Shown piece after piece: positions 10,926 to 22,950 of a stretch of DNA of 64,000 nt. The stretch's first letter is position 1; every line of letters starts with the position of its first letter. The DNA is from Siphonodentalium dalli (taxonomy: Eukaryota; Mollusca; Scaphopoda; Gadilida; Siphonodentaliidae). The stretch lies in the NCBI GenBank assembly GCA_032622095.1, contig CP136062.1:6572001-6636000 (forward strand), read 5' to 3'. The position numbers and the translations under genes are program-made. Below the pieces are notes generated by a model that saw only the letters and a list, made by a program, of their open reading frames with translations, was not told the origin of the DNA and did no database searches.

Positions 10926-13565
10926 AGCTTGTTATCCCAACTACCCGGTAGGGTCAGTACTCGGTCTACTAAATGATAATTTTTTTTAATTAACTTGTAG
11001 GTTGCCTTCTTAACATGTATACGGTACTTGAGAAGTTGAGAGAACATTGCTGCATTTGCAGGTGTTGGTCTTATGCACATGCCCATCTTCAGAACTTCTA
11101 TTATTTCCCATATTGCGATAAACATGATGCAATACGATACATGTATTATTTGAAATGTACATGTATATCGGTACACTGGATTTACGATGAATCTTTACTG
11201 GCCGACAGTTTAGTAATGTACCGGTAGTACGGTAGATCTGTTATTGATCAATCTGATGAATATCCTAATATGTAATTAGCCTCCTGGCACATTAGTTATT
11301 TTTATAAAATCTTACTGCTACATGTAATGTGCAAATATTGTATTGTTCCGAATTTAGTCAAGCGATAGGATGGCATCGTTCAAATAGTTCAGTGTTTGAG
11401 TGACTGACATTACATGAAAATATAAAGGCAAAATGCATTTAATATATTTTATTCCAATATACGGCACAGTAACATGTCAACTTATGTTATTGTGACTGAC
11501 ATTACACAAACCTTTCAAAGATACATGGCAACTGGATTTCAAATTTAATTTATAGAAGTGAATATATATATGCATTGCTGATTTGTCTTACATACTAGTA
11601 CATGTACATGTTACACTGACTTATTAACTCTCTTGATAAAATTACTATTTCTGCACAAACATAACAAAATATTTGGTGTCACGCTTGTACTGTAACAGTT
11701 TGTTGATCCCAGTGATCTGTTTTCAAACAAAGACAAAACAAATTGTTCAATTGTATCCAATGAACCTTATTTGTTCAAGTTATCAAGGGCGGATCTTGCG
11801 CTTAATATTGCTAACATACAACATGTACATGCATATACATGTATATACACAGCAGTTTACTTAATCTGACTCAAGTACAGTTATTTCAACTGTGGATGAA
11901 TGCATATCCATGCAAGGGCGAAAACAACATCCTGTGATGTGTGGGCGCCCCACGTGGACTCTTTTCGCCATGCAGAGCACAATAATTCTGTTGACATTTT
12001 GTTTCTGGGCGTCAAGGTTTAGGCGCCCAAAGTTTTTCTATTAACATAGATATAGCAATTCTAACTGTGGTGTCAAATTTGTCAGCACAAATGCATGTTT
12101 TGAAGCCATGATTGAATTGAAATATGTATCCAATGCATATGGTCCACCCGGTGGCCCCGGGCCCATTTATTGTACAAATTGAACTAGCTGTAAGCATGTA
12201 CATGTAGCTGCATAATTATATTAGCTGACCAATTACATGTAGTAGTATTTTGAACATGTACATGTACATTTGTACCGGTAATCCGCAGTGTTGACACTGC
12301 CAAATATTTTGAGGACATACTAGTATCACTGGTGTGAAGCTACAGGACATTTAATCTGCATGCACGACTCTCCATATAGCATACCGGGTACCGTATGGCC
12401 ATGTTTATAGAGTACACTTGTGTGATGTACCCAGTCCTGGTGCAGCACTGGGTAGATTTTTTATCGCATTCCCTACCAATTACATGTATTTTCATTGGAA
12501 ATTGATATGCGAATACATTTAAAATCTAGTCTTGATTGACAGCTGTCTTGTTTCAATAGACGTCTGATAACAGCTGCGGGCATCTTGATATAAAATTAAG
12601 CTGAATAAGCTCCACCCCTCGACCGCGGTTTGTTAGGATGACATTAACTAACATGAACACTGACATGCGTGTTGATAGCACATTTTTCGTAAACAATGGA
12701 ACTAAATTGAAAATCAAGATTAACTCTACTTGAAAACGAAATGATTCAAGGCTAAATCATAAAATTTAACCTCATTGAGTAAAAGCACAAGAAATGAGAG
12801 TCTGCGCGCTCCGTATATCAAGATAAATCGACCGAATTGATAGATGCACGATATTGGACAATAAACTGATTGATAACACAATCTACATACATACATGTAC
12901 ATGTAATGATAGGCCTATATACATGTATATATATATATCTGTTGATTCGGTATGGTATTTATCTTTACAACGTAACAAGTCATATTTATAGCTCTGTTAG
13001 TTGTGTTGTATGTGCACCGTTGGAAGGTATTTAATATCCTAAATATGTTAATGTTCTTGGGGTTGATGTTATTTCACAGTGTCTGTATCGTCCATATGAT
13101 CCATTCGATTATTGTCCTCACAGTCTTGAAAAAATGCATATTTCTATTGAGACGTATTTGCTCTTATTGCATAAATTATCAAATAAAAACAAATATACAT
13201 TGGGTCATAACATTAATTATGAGCATTGAGCAGAGCCTGGTTGAAATGCTACGGTGTGGCGATTCATACTCGTCTGCGAGCTACTGTCAGTACTGATGCC
13301 ATATATGCATTGTTCTATTAATGGTTTGTATTTTGATGAGGTAAACTGCTCGTCACCTCCCTTGTAGACAATTTCACACCAGGTTCTATTCATAAACTAA
13401 TTAAAAATTGGCATAAACAACTGTATTAAACAAATGTCTGTGCGAATGACTGGATCATTGACGACTCGGGCAGACATATACTGGGTAATCCTTTTGACAG
13501 CGTGTTCTGGGCCACAAACGATAGATATAACAAAACTTCAAAAAATGATATCTGGTCACACTGAG
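10926..13565. other. AT-rich, TACATGTA-rich DNA without a confident gene
   Basis: No repeat array or transposon end was recognised. A minus-strand open stretch near 11040-11130 contains MGMCIRPTPANAAMFSQLLK, which looks protein-like but lacks good splice sites. Other open stretches have ordinary AT-rich composition. A TTTCACACCAGGTTCT word at ~13372 is also found at the end of the 28.5-kb inverted repeat. Confidence 0.4.
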
Positions 13566-13795
13566 CGTTGATGGGTAGGTTCCTCGACTCGAATCAATTA
13601 TTTGTTAACCCCGAAGTCAAAGAAATAGTAACTTATGACGGTCTGATCAGATTGCGTACCTGCCTTTAATGTTACACATATCTGCTGCACACATAACCAC
13701 ACACAGCAGCATTGGGTGCGTTTTCAACGCTGAGATAACAGCTTTAAACGCCAGTAACCTTACATGTATATTTAGCACCCACTGGTGAGTGTTAT
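13566..13795 (+). repeat. Two adjoining dispersed repeat fragments (families C and D)
   Basis: 13566-13660 (GGTTCCTCGACTCGA, CCCCGAAG, AAAGAA.TAG) recurs inverted at 22010-22110. 13661-13795 (CTGCTGCACACA.AACCACA, TTCAACG.TGA.ATAACA) recurs at about 59360-59490. No coding capacity. Confidence 0.6.
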
Positions 13796-15929
13796 TGACA
13801 ATATATTGTGCATCTTAAAGGCATACATGTAACCTGGTTTTATTGTTTAATAGCATTACTATTGGCAGTTAATAATGTGATTGTGTTTAGTAGATTTTTT
13901 GGAATTTTGTTGGTTGCATGGGAAGACAACTTTGGTTTTCAAATTTTTAAAAACTTGAAAGCTCTGTATCAGTCTATGAGAACAAAATAATTGTTCATAA
14001 CACTTTTAGAACTGTAGGTCTAGTTTGTTTTATTTATATATTAATGAAAAGCTTTTTCGACATTGATTTCAATTGATTACAAATGTAAATAGAAATACTA
14101 AAGGGGCACACCAGGTTTGATATATTTTTCTTGTACTCTACATGAGATAAAAAGTTTATGTGTACCGGTACCTACATGTATACCATAGTATGGTACACTT
14201 AGTGTCAATGTTTGGCCACTGGTCGTTCGTCCTTCCATCTGTACCGGGTACGTCTGTCTGTCCCTCCATAGACACTTTAGGCATAATGCGATAACTCTAA
14301 CATTTTCTATTTGATCGAAACCAAATTTTGTACAGTATATACCGGTATATAGGTTTCACAACCCAATATACAGTTCGAGTTCGAATATGGGTTTGATCCA
14401 AGATTTTTTTTACAAAGTTATGGCCCTTTTTACTTAGAATTCACGCATGCTGCAAAAACTCACACATTTTTTTTATCTGATTGACAACAAATTTGAAATG
14501 TGAGATTGTCAGCCCAAAATACAGATCAAGTTCGAATATGGGTTTGATCCGATTTATTTTAAAGGAGTTATGTTTATCTTGAATTTCCTCGCTCAATTTA
14601 ACAGGCAAAAAATATTAAAACACTTTTATTATAATAACAAAATTATTTAATTAAAAAAAAATGTCATTGACACTAATTTGTTTTAATTGTATATCATTAA
14701 TTAGGTGTGATGTCCTGTTTCGAAAATAGGCAGATTTTATTTCAATAGTTGCATGTAATGCCGTTGTATGAAGGTAAAGATAAACAACCTGCTGGCTGGA
14801 TAAGTATTTATCCTATCTGTCAAATTGATTAATTGCTAAACCATTGTATCTCACAGTGAGAGGTCATTGTGTGAATAGGGACAGTTATGAGATTTAAAAC
14901 GACTCACCCACCCCAAATACTTTAACCCCTTATTAAGACAAATTATATAATATGAGCTTTTGATTTTATGTTTAAGTACTGATATATGTATTACTGTGAT
15001 CATATCTTTGACCAATTATCAGTTATAGCTAATCGCTATCGCCAAGGTATGGGTTAAACATCTGTCGATCGTGATCGGCCTCTCGTTTTATATTTGGTTC
15101 AAATAGGGGCAGAAATATGAGATTTACCCATATTTACCGTATGTGAACTGTTAACCTTGTGGGTTGATTTATGAGCTGGGTTTAGATCCACATAATTGGT
15201 GGGAGGGTTTCTGGGATTGACCCCCCTAACTTCGGTATTCAGTGTAAAATATGTTGTAACTACACCAACAAATGGCCACATTTAGAATATTTCTAACTTT
15301 ATGAATTTGAAGTACCAGTTGTAAAATTATTCAATCATGTGAGATTGAAGCCACATGGACATCCATGTTGGTCGGTTGATAGAGGTTTATCGTTATTTCA
15401 GCTGCTATGCCATATCACAACATCAGTTTTACTGGTTGAATGACCACACTAACTGTTAATTGCCCCAACCCACCAAACGGGCACCCATGTTAGTCAGCTT
15501 TGGTTCGTTAATTAAGCTAGCTTATGTTCATATTATATACAGCATGTCGACGCAATGTATGTATTTTGGGCACGAATACATTTTAGGATAGTTTTGAATC
15601 GCGAAGTATCAAAGTAATCTCATTCGACGCAGAAGACCAGTAATGATGACGTGTTATGTTTGAATATAAAAGTTCAGCAGACCACAGTGTCCCCCGAAAA
15701 CGCTGCTTTGTTAAAGAAATAAAAAAATGTTGAAATGTTCTAAGTCGAAAGGGTTAATAATTCCGTAAGGAAATAATTTTTCCGTCATCTATATACATGT
15801 TGCACATCTCCAATATGTCGGTAACAATACTCTGAAGTTTCAAATATCTACGATCAAAACTGTTGGAGGAGTTGATTACACCATGAAGGTACCCTCATAC
15901 AGAAAATTATAAAAAATGTTGTTCAAAGT
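13796..15929. other. No gene; decayed repeat DNA
   Basis: 14200-14680 has phrases typical of invertebrate interspersed repeats (CGTCTGTCTGTCC, ACCAAATTTTGTACAG, CGAATATGGGTTTGATCC twice, AAGTTATGGCCCTTTTT). The rest is AT-rich unique sequence with no exon I can support. Confidence 0.4.
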
Positions 15930-16560
15930 CGAAAGGCCCATAACTCTGGGAAAAATCATTGGATCAAACTCAAGTTCGAACTTAACCTGTATTTTGATAT
16001 GAACGACACACAAAAATAACAGAATTTCCAATTAAACTGTCCAAACTTGAGTTATCATCCGGAAACCAAAGAAAAAACAAGTAAATTGAATTTTCTAAGT
16101 CGAAAAGCCCATAAGTCTGAGAAAAATAATCGGATCAAACTCAAATTCGAACTTGACCTGTATTTTGATATCAATGACTCACAAAAAAACGGAATTTTCA
16201 ATTGAACAGTCCAAACTTGACTTATCATCCGGAAACCAAAGAAAAAAGAAGAAAATTTAATGTTCTAAGTCGATCCACATAAAAACGGTATTTTGCAATT
16301 AAAGGATCCAAACTTGAGATATCATCCGGAAACCGAAAAAGTGAGAAATTTTCTAAGTTAAAAAAAAGTTGAAATAAAATTTTTAAAAAATCCATAAAAG
16401 AACATCGGATCAAACCCAGAATTGCAGAGCACCTGGATTCTTGGTTGAGACACCTACATACAATCAAATCGGATTATCATTACTGGATTTATAACTCCGG
16501 ACGGACGACTAGACGGATGCACGGACGTACGCACGGACGGACGCGGCTGATTACAATAGT
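15930..16560. repeat. Degenerate tandem repeat with GGACG-rich end
   Basis: About 2.5 units share TCTAAGTCGAAA.GCCCATAA, GGATCAAACTCAA.TTCGAA, TGACCTGTATTTTGATAT, CCAAACTTGA and TTATCATCCGGAAACC. The end (16498-16548) is a run of GGACG/CGGACG words. This layout is common in invertebrate interspersed repeats. Confidence 0.65.
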
Positions 16561-16648
16561 CCTACGAAAATTTCGGGGGACAATAAGCACTATACATATG
16601 TTTGTTGTCGTGGGAGGGGTTGAAGTGAAGCTGGCTAACAAACATCTA

Positions 16649-16861
16649 CAGTAATGCCCAAAGTAATTGACCACTTAACCAGTGCAGAATTATGGGTAAT
16701 TTTTCAGAATTTAGTTGGAAATATGGCTTGTTGCCATTCATCGGAAAGCTCTCGCCCAGAGCTTTCCGATGAATGGCAACAAGCCATATTTCCGACTAAA
16801 TCCTGACAAATTACGCATAATTCTGATGTGGTTAAGTGGTCAATTACTTTGGGAATTACTG
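16649..16861. mobile_element. 213-bp palindromic MITE (Tc1/mariner-like), copy 1
   Basis: Almost the whole element is one inverted repeat: ~104-bp arms fold around a 4-nt loop between CGGAAAGCTCT and AGAGCTTTCCG. The ends are CAGTAATGCCCAAAGTAATT and its inverse, with TA on each side (16647-16648 and 16862-16863), the Tc1/mariner target pattern. A second copy of identical length is at 36000-36212. No coding capacity; a transcript would fold into a long hairpin. Confidence 0.85.
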
Positions 16862-16904
16862 TACATTGTGCTTCTATCACATTAAAACATAACACATCAT
16901 CATA

Positions 16905-17505
16905 ATAGAGTTACCGTTCTTCTGCTGCACTATGCAGATGTTTGATATTGTGGGTGGGTTTTTTTAGTAGTTAGCTGACTAGCTTTCACTTCAAAAACCC
17001 GTCCACTATAGGTTACAATCAACTAAATATTTCCCATAGGCGACAGTGTTAGGGTTAAGCCATCCCCACGATTCATTACCCTACTGAGCCAAACTTTAAA
17101 TATTGTTGCGTGTAGAACTCCACGTCGGACATAAGTTGTCAAAAATAAAATGGTGCCTCACCATACTTATTCCTGGAAATAAATTGGCATTTCCACAACT
17201 ACCCCTTTTTGTGCACAAAATTTCAATATAGAAAAATACCCCCACCCCTACCAAATGTGGCGACCAATGTAGCCGCTTGACGAACAATCCCACACAAATG
17301 ACCGAGGAATTAACATAGCCTATGAATTTCTTTTTTCTTTCACATTAAACAACCGAAGATATTATACACCATTCAGCTGCCGGTATTTTTTTATGCTGAC
17401 TCGAGTTTCCCCACACAAATGCCAAGGGGCATAATTTTAAGTATTTCGTTGCTTATAACCAATAACAAACATCTGCACAGTGCAGCAGAGGAGCAGTAAC
17501 ACTAT
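16905..17505. mobile_element. Inverted-repeat element, ~600 bp
   Basis: The left end AGTTACCGTTCTTCTGCTGC followed by ACTATGCAGATGTTTGATAT is matched in reverse complement by AACAAACATCTGCACAGTGC and AGCAGAGGAGCAGTAAC at 17463-17500. A related half-site sits at 16590-16645, just before the palindromic MITE. The interior is unique. Target duplication is unclear. Confidence 0.5.
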
Positions 17506-18190
17506 TATAATGACGTGTTATGTTTTGATTTTCTTCAGTTACATTAGTAAATCGCCATTTTGTTTTGGTTGCTATACAAAACCAAATGCGATGTTGCAGT
17601 AATTGATTCTTTATATATGTCCCAGCTCGTATATAATATCCTCTCTTTCTCTCCTCTCTCACTCAGCTCTCTCCTATCATTTCTCTCTCCTCAAATGTAT
17701 GTCAATAAGTTGGTATACTCACCACCAAACCACCTCGACATGGTTTTGCGCCGATTTTCACTAAACGTTGAATCTGATCCACGAACGATAAAGAGACAAG
17801 TTATATGCATTCGGGGAAACACAAGGAACCTAAATCAAACTTTTAAAACATTCATGCTTTGTGCCGCTGAAGTAACATTGATAGACGGTGACATATAAAT
17901 AACATTGCATGATATTGTGATATGTCTCACTATTTGTATTTCGTATTTTCAGTGGGCAAATTATTTCATTGAACAAACTTATCCCCAATAAACCAGCCTT
18001 TCCCAATACATGTCGAAGTATAATCCCGTTTACAATGTGCAGATCATTAATAACAAACACCATTGTCAAATATATCCGCATGGTTTAATATTGCGACATT
18101 AATTACAGTCTTATTCAATTCAATCGCACATGTATATATAGTTACTCTAAGCACGCAAGTCGAGTTCAATCATGCCTCTAGCATTGTTTG

Positions 18191-18230
<40 letters not shown>

Positions 18231-18312
18231 CTGCTGTTAAATCTGTTGATCCATGTGCACATTAAAATGACTAATTCCCCGTCTATGATCTGTCTTCTTG
18301 AAAATCTACAAC
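17506..18312. other. No gene; CT-rich and (TA)n tracts
   Basis: A TCTCTC-rich tract lies at about 17640-17695 and a (TA)n microsatellite at 18196-18226. A plus-strand open stretch across 17560-17898 crosses the CT tract and shows no domain. Confidence 0.45.
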
Positions 18313-18548
18313 CCATCAGTGACATATAATCTAGACTAGGGAGTATCATCAGTGGCATATAAACTAGACTAGTGAGTATCATCGGTGACATATAAACTAG
18401 ACTAGGGAGTATCATCAGTGACATATAAACTCGACTGGGGAGTATCATCAGTGACATATAAACTAGACTAGGGAGTACCATCAGTGACATATAAACTAGA
18501 CTAGGGAGTATCATCAGTTACATATAAACTAGACTAGGGAGTATCATC
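18313..18548. repeat. 33-bp satellite, ~7 copies
   Basis: The unit contains CATCAGTGACATATAAACTA then GACTAGGGAGTAT. Copies are nearly identical. The period is a multiple of three, so the minus strand stays open as an 11-residue repeat (MILPSLVYMSL). I treat this as a satellite, not a gene. Confidence 0.9.
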
Positions 18549-19619
18549 TTGTTAACAAAATTCGTTTTATTTAATGTAAGGTGTATATATAGCTGCGGGT
18601 GAAGTGGAGTGAACAGTTTACTTTCCTTCAGATATATAGTTCAAATATAAATATGACCCTAACAGCAACATCGACCGGACAAGACATAACAACCGCTAAC
18701 CCCATTACCAATATAACAATTAAACTCAACATGATTAGTATTGATTACCCTTCAAAACGATAACGTCATGCATCAGTTTACGGCCAATTTGTTAACCACC
18801 GCACACACAAAATGGTTAAAAAACACGGAAAAAATATGAGTTTTATGTACGGTTATAGTTTGTGAATATACATGTGTATAGAATAAAGGGGCTACCAGCA
18901 TCTCGCCAATATATTATATGAAATAAATCGATGGAATATTCAACACCAAACTATGTAGAAAATAGAAGTGTTAATATATGGAAACGAGGATCAGGCAATA
19001 TGAAGTCTTCACCTCTTTGTCTACGGAAGGGTTGGAAATATTGGTTTTAGGAATAAGATAAGATACGAATAAAATAGTGTTAGGGATAGCAGGAGGCAGA
19101 GAGAGAAAAGAGAGTGTGAGAAGGAGACACTATAGCAGACGAGTGGGGGACAGTGTCTTTCCGATGGCACGTCTTGTACTAAACGAGTTATTTTATACAC
19201 AAGTAAAATACTAGGTTTCGTGAAAATTGGAATGGAACACTGAATATATACACAATCAAAGGCCAATGCACCTATAACTTTATGACACTTTTCAATATGT
19301 CATATTGGGGAAAAATAGAGTTGAGAATGCACGACGAGCAGACACCGTGACCTGTATACATTACAAAGAACTCGTGATGGCCATGTTCACTATCCTATAG
19401 TAGTATGATATCGCTATATATGCAAAATGTTATTGTAAAAGTTACAGCAATACGTTTATACATGTCGACTACACATGTGCCATTTTGGTATGTTGTCATA
19501 AATAGAAGGTACACCGATGACACACAAAGCAATTGTTGCTAGCCAACATACTATACGCTGCATACCCCATGACCGGAAGTAAGTGCTCGAAACTTCTGCA
19601 TATGGATAAATCATAAAGT
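18549..19619. other. No confident gene
   Basis: A TATATATAG box-like word at ~18583, CTTTCCTTCAG at ~18621 and an ATG at 18652 that opens 36 codons (MTLTATSTGQDITTANPITN…) give a weak promoter-plus-start look. No continuation exon was found. The rest is AT-rich unique DNA. Confidence 0.3.
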
Positions 19620-20795
19620 ATGATGACGTGCGTAGAAATGATTGAAATCGGTCTTGTTGCATGCATGGGTAAATTATAGTGTATTATGACGTGCGTGGAA
19701 ACTATTGAAATCGGCCTTGTTGCATGCATGGGTAAATTATAGTGTATTATGACGTGCGTAGAAATGATTGAAATCGGCCTTGTTGCATGCATGGGTAAAT
19801 TACAGTGTATTATGACGTGCCTGGAAATGATTGAAATCGGCCTTGTTGCATGCATGGGTAAATCATAGGGTATTATGACGTGCGTGGAAACTATTGAAAT
19901 CGGCCTTGTTGCATGCATGGGTAAATCATAGTGTATTATGACGTGCGTGGAAATGATTGAAATCGGCCTTGTTGCATGCATGGGTAAATCATAGTGTATT
20001 ATGACGTGCGTGGAAATGATTGAAATCGGCCTTGTTGCATGCATGGGTAAATTATAGTGTATTATGACGTTCGTGGAAATGATTGAAATCGGTCTTGTTG
20101 CATGCATGGGTAAATTATAGTGTATTATGACGTTCGTGGATATGATTGAAATAGGTCTTGTTGCATGCATGGGTAAATCATGGGCTATTATGACGTGCGT
20201 AGAAATGATTGAATTCGGCCTTGTTGCATGCATGGGTAAATCATAATGTATTATGACGTGCCTGGAAAATATGGAAATCGGCCTTGTTGCATGCATGGGT
20301 AAATCATGGGGTATTATGACGTTCGTAGAAATGATTGAAATCGGCCTTGTTGCATGCATGGGTAAATTATTGTGTATTATGACGTGCGTGGAAATGATTG
20401 AAATTGGTCTTGTTGCATGCATGGGTAAATCATAGGGTATTATGACGTGCGTGGAAATGATTGAAATCGGTCTTGTTGCATGCATGGGTAAATCATAAAG
20501 TATTATGACGTGCGTGGAAATGATTGAAATCGGCCTTGTTGCATGCATGGGTAAATCATAGGGTATTATGACGTGCGTAGAAATGATTGAAATCGGTCTT
20601 GTTGCATGCATGGGTAAATCATAAAGTATTACGACGTGATTGGAAATGATTGAAATCGGCCTTGTTGCATGCATGGGTAAATCATAAAGTATTATGACGT
20701 GCGTGAAAACTATTGAAATCGGCCTTGTTGCATGCATGGGTAAATCATAAAGTATTATGACGTGCGTGGAAACTATTGAAATCGGTCTTGTTCAA
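19620..20795. repeat. 63-bp satellite, ~19 copies, open across its length on the minus strand
   Basis: The plus-strand unit contains TATTATGACGTGCGTGGAAA, TGATTGAAATCGG, CTTGTTGCATGCATGGGTAA. GCATGCATGG starts at 19659 and 19722, giving a 63-bp period. Each unit carries a TGACGTG word (CRE-like half-site) and a GCATGCATG palindrome. The minus strand encodes a 21-residue repeat (MHATRPISIISTHVIIHYDL-P) through a 413-codon frame that ends in unrelated sequence at 19496. The period alone explains the openness; no signal peptide, promoter or family is seen. Confidence 0.9.
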
Positions 20796-21004
20796 ATTGG
20801 AATACACACACCTTGATAGGATTGCTGTGGCATATTTCAAAATAAACTAATCTATCAACCATTAGATAACTATCCACAATCCTTCTTTAGATTTGTAGAG
20901 TTTATTTGTGTACTAACCTTTCATCCATTTTCTATAAAATATAGTCATCCTATCAGGAAAAACACCCTGAAATGAACGACGTCACAGTCAGTTTAATCCA
21001 AGAC

Positions 21005-21480
21005 TAAGTAATGTGCCTGTAATTTGCAGAAGCGGTCCCCAGAGGGTGAATTAAGTGACGCTATCCGCACAGCGGGCTAGTATCACTAAATTCACCCTCT
21101 GGTGGTCTCATTCTTGTTATGCCTCCTCTTCTCTGGAAAGTTTCTTTATTATCAAAATTCTATAAAATTATCTTCACATAGATGTTATTTCTTTTTTAGT
21201 TTAGTTTCCCTATATCCGCAAATTGGCAGACGACACATTGCATAACGGTAATCGAAGTTCCCAATGGGCGTACATCACAATATTCACCATTTTGGAAACT
21301 TCAATCTGAGTCTATGTCTCCCATGGCAGATGAGTCTCAAGCAGAATTACTCACCAGAGGGTGAATTTGGTTATGCTAGCCCGCTATATATGCGGGATAG
21401 CGTCAGCCCAGGATAGGGTCACTAAATTCACCATCTGCATGGGGACCCCATTCTGCAAATGACAGGCACAATAAACACAG
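21005..21480. mobile_element. Large foldback element, ~475 bp
   Basis: The left arm starts GTGCCTGTAATTTGCAGAAG then CGGTCCCC; the right arm ends GGGGACCCCATTCTGCAAAT then GACAGGCAC, its reverse complement. Inside each arm is a further hairpin with CAGAGGGTGAATT and AATTCACCCTCTG flanking GACGCTATCC / AGCGGGCTAG, and the two hairpins are in opposite orientation. The ~240-bp centre is unique. No ORF and no clear target duplication. Confidence 0.65.
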
Positions 21481-22261
21481 GCGTTGTTTAACCAGGCACA
21501 ATTATTATGACCTCCACATTTAGTAGTCATTTACTTTTGTCGCAGAAAAAAGGTTAAGGCATTTGATTATTGTTGATTCAGTTCCCGAGCACAGGGGTGC
21601 TGAATCGACAAAGAAAACACCAAACAATAGGTTTATAATTGCCATCGAATCGATTATATAAAGGAATGGAGTCTCAATAAGACTAAATAAAAATGTAACT
21701 GCGTTTAATGTAACCTGAACGCCCCTCCAAAAACGTGGCGCCTCCTCACGATTTTACTATTTGTTTTCAAATTTTCCTCTTCTCCCAACTTGACTTTATT
21801 CGTCCAGTTTCTATTAGTTTCAGTTGCTGATTTAAATTAAATCTGAGCCATTAGCCTTATTAACATTCAAAATCATGCTAACAAAACACACCAAACTGGG
21901 GTTAGTGGCCTAAAAAAAACATCCAAAAACGTGATACCTCAAAAATAGGCAACTTTAATTCAAACTAAAACGAAGTATTTTAGACTTATGAGCCATGGGT
22001 ATGGCTGGGATATGTTTATTTATCAATCCGACCAGACGCTCCTAAATTTCTACTTCTTTGGCTTCGGGGGTCAAAAATATTTGAGTCGAGTCGAGGAACC
22101 CACCCATGATGATAAGCCCCCCAGTTGACGGCAAATCAGGAACGATAACTCTATCCGAAGTACACGACCTACATTCTCTGCAGTACTCCTGTTGGTGTTA
22201 GTCTAGACAGTTTGACCTATATTCTCCGCCCACGCGTCGGTTCATTTGTATACCGGTTGGG
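21481..22261. other. No gene; family D repeat at 22010-22110
   Basis: The segment holds the inverted copy of the 13.6-kb family D fragment (GAGTCGAGGAACC, GGCTTCGGGGG). The remainder is unique AT-rich DNA. Confidence 0.45.
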
Positions 22262-22380
22262 CATGTCCAAAAAATTTCAAAAACTTCAAAAATTTCAAAA
22301 AATTCAAAAATTTCAAAAAATTTCAAAAACTTAACAAATTTCACAAATTTCACAAATTTCAAAAAACTTCAAAAATTAAA
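22262..22380 (+). repeat. TTTCAAAAA-type microsatellite
   Basis: An imperfect run of TTTCAAAAA / TTTCACAAA words about 120 bp long. An open frame rich in Phe-Lys-Asn across it is a product of the repeat. Confidence 0.85.
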
Positions 22381-22402
22381 CAAAATTCAGGATTTAGTCA
22401 AA

Positions 22403-22501
22403 AACAGTTTAATGGAATTTTGAAAATAGTTTTAGAACGTACCCCACAAAAACAAGATTTTATTTTATGCCTAACATTTTTGGAAATTCCATTAAACTGT
22501 T
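22403..22501. other. Inverted repeat, 18-bp perfect arms
   Basis: AACAGTTTAATGGAATTT at 22403-22420 is matched in inverse near 22484-22501, with ~63 bp between. The adjacent TTTCAAAAA run and this foldback together may be one MITE. Confidence 0.6.
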
Positions 22502-22595
22502 CCAGGACCCAGCGTCGCCGCGCCAATTTTTTACCTATACAATAGATTGTGCATATTGAAATCACTCATAATTGCATTGACATTTGTATCAACAA

Positions 22596-22622
22596 CAACA
22601 GCCGCCGCCGCCGCCGCCGCGT
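22596..22622 (+). repeat. (GCC)n trinucleotide repeat
   Basis: Roughly seven consecutive GCC units (poly-Ala in one frame), followed by a GC-rich stretch with GCGCGCGC at 22658-22665. Confidence 0.85.
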
Positions 22623-22797
22623 CGGCGTATGCCGCTCTCAACCCCCCTCCCTCTCCGCGCGCGCGCCAATTTTACCAAAGAACAATGTCGGCACATTTAA
22701 CATCTAAAATTAGAAATGAAACGTGTCGGAACACGTTAATATCATGCATTTTGATTGGTTAGCTGGCTCAACATAATAATGGGACTGCTGATATTTT

Positions 22798-22950
22798 ATG
22801 TCTGACGTAGAAGGGAACAAAAATAATAATGGATACACAGCTCAAGAAATTGAACAGTATGGAAGTTGGTGCAGTTACGAAATATTTGATGAAAGTTATG
22901 TCAGGCATATCATTCTGAGAAACGGCTTTCATTACCCACCCCAATTTTGA
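22798..22950 (+). CDS. Small ORF, 50 codons, unknown
   Basis: ATG at 22798-22800 opens a frame that reads MSDVEGNKNNNGYTAQEIEQ, then YGSWCSYEIFDESYVRHIIL, and stops TGA at 22948-22950. An in-frame TGA lies just upstream of the ATG. The amino-acid mix is more protein-like than most open stretches here, in otherwise non-repetitive DNA. It could be a small gene, a single exon or a relic. No family is recognised and no promoter or splice site is convincing. Confidence 0.25.
   Translation: MSDVEGNKNNNGYTAQEIEQYGSWCSYEIFDESYVRHIILRNGFHYPPQF

Noticed and set aside
10790-11176. 128-codon minus-strand ORF across 10.8-11.2 kb
   Set aside because: Half of it is the terminal part of the CAGAGGCGG transposon, so the frame crosses an element border and is not a single gene.
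19620-20795. CRISPR array
   Set aside because: Units are contiguous tandem copies without unique spacers, and the context is eukaryotic.
22547-22762. 71-codon ORF with a poly-Ala run
   Set aside because: The run is a (GCC)n microsatellite and the remainder has no support.
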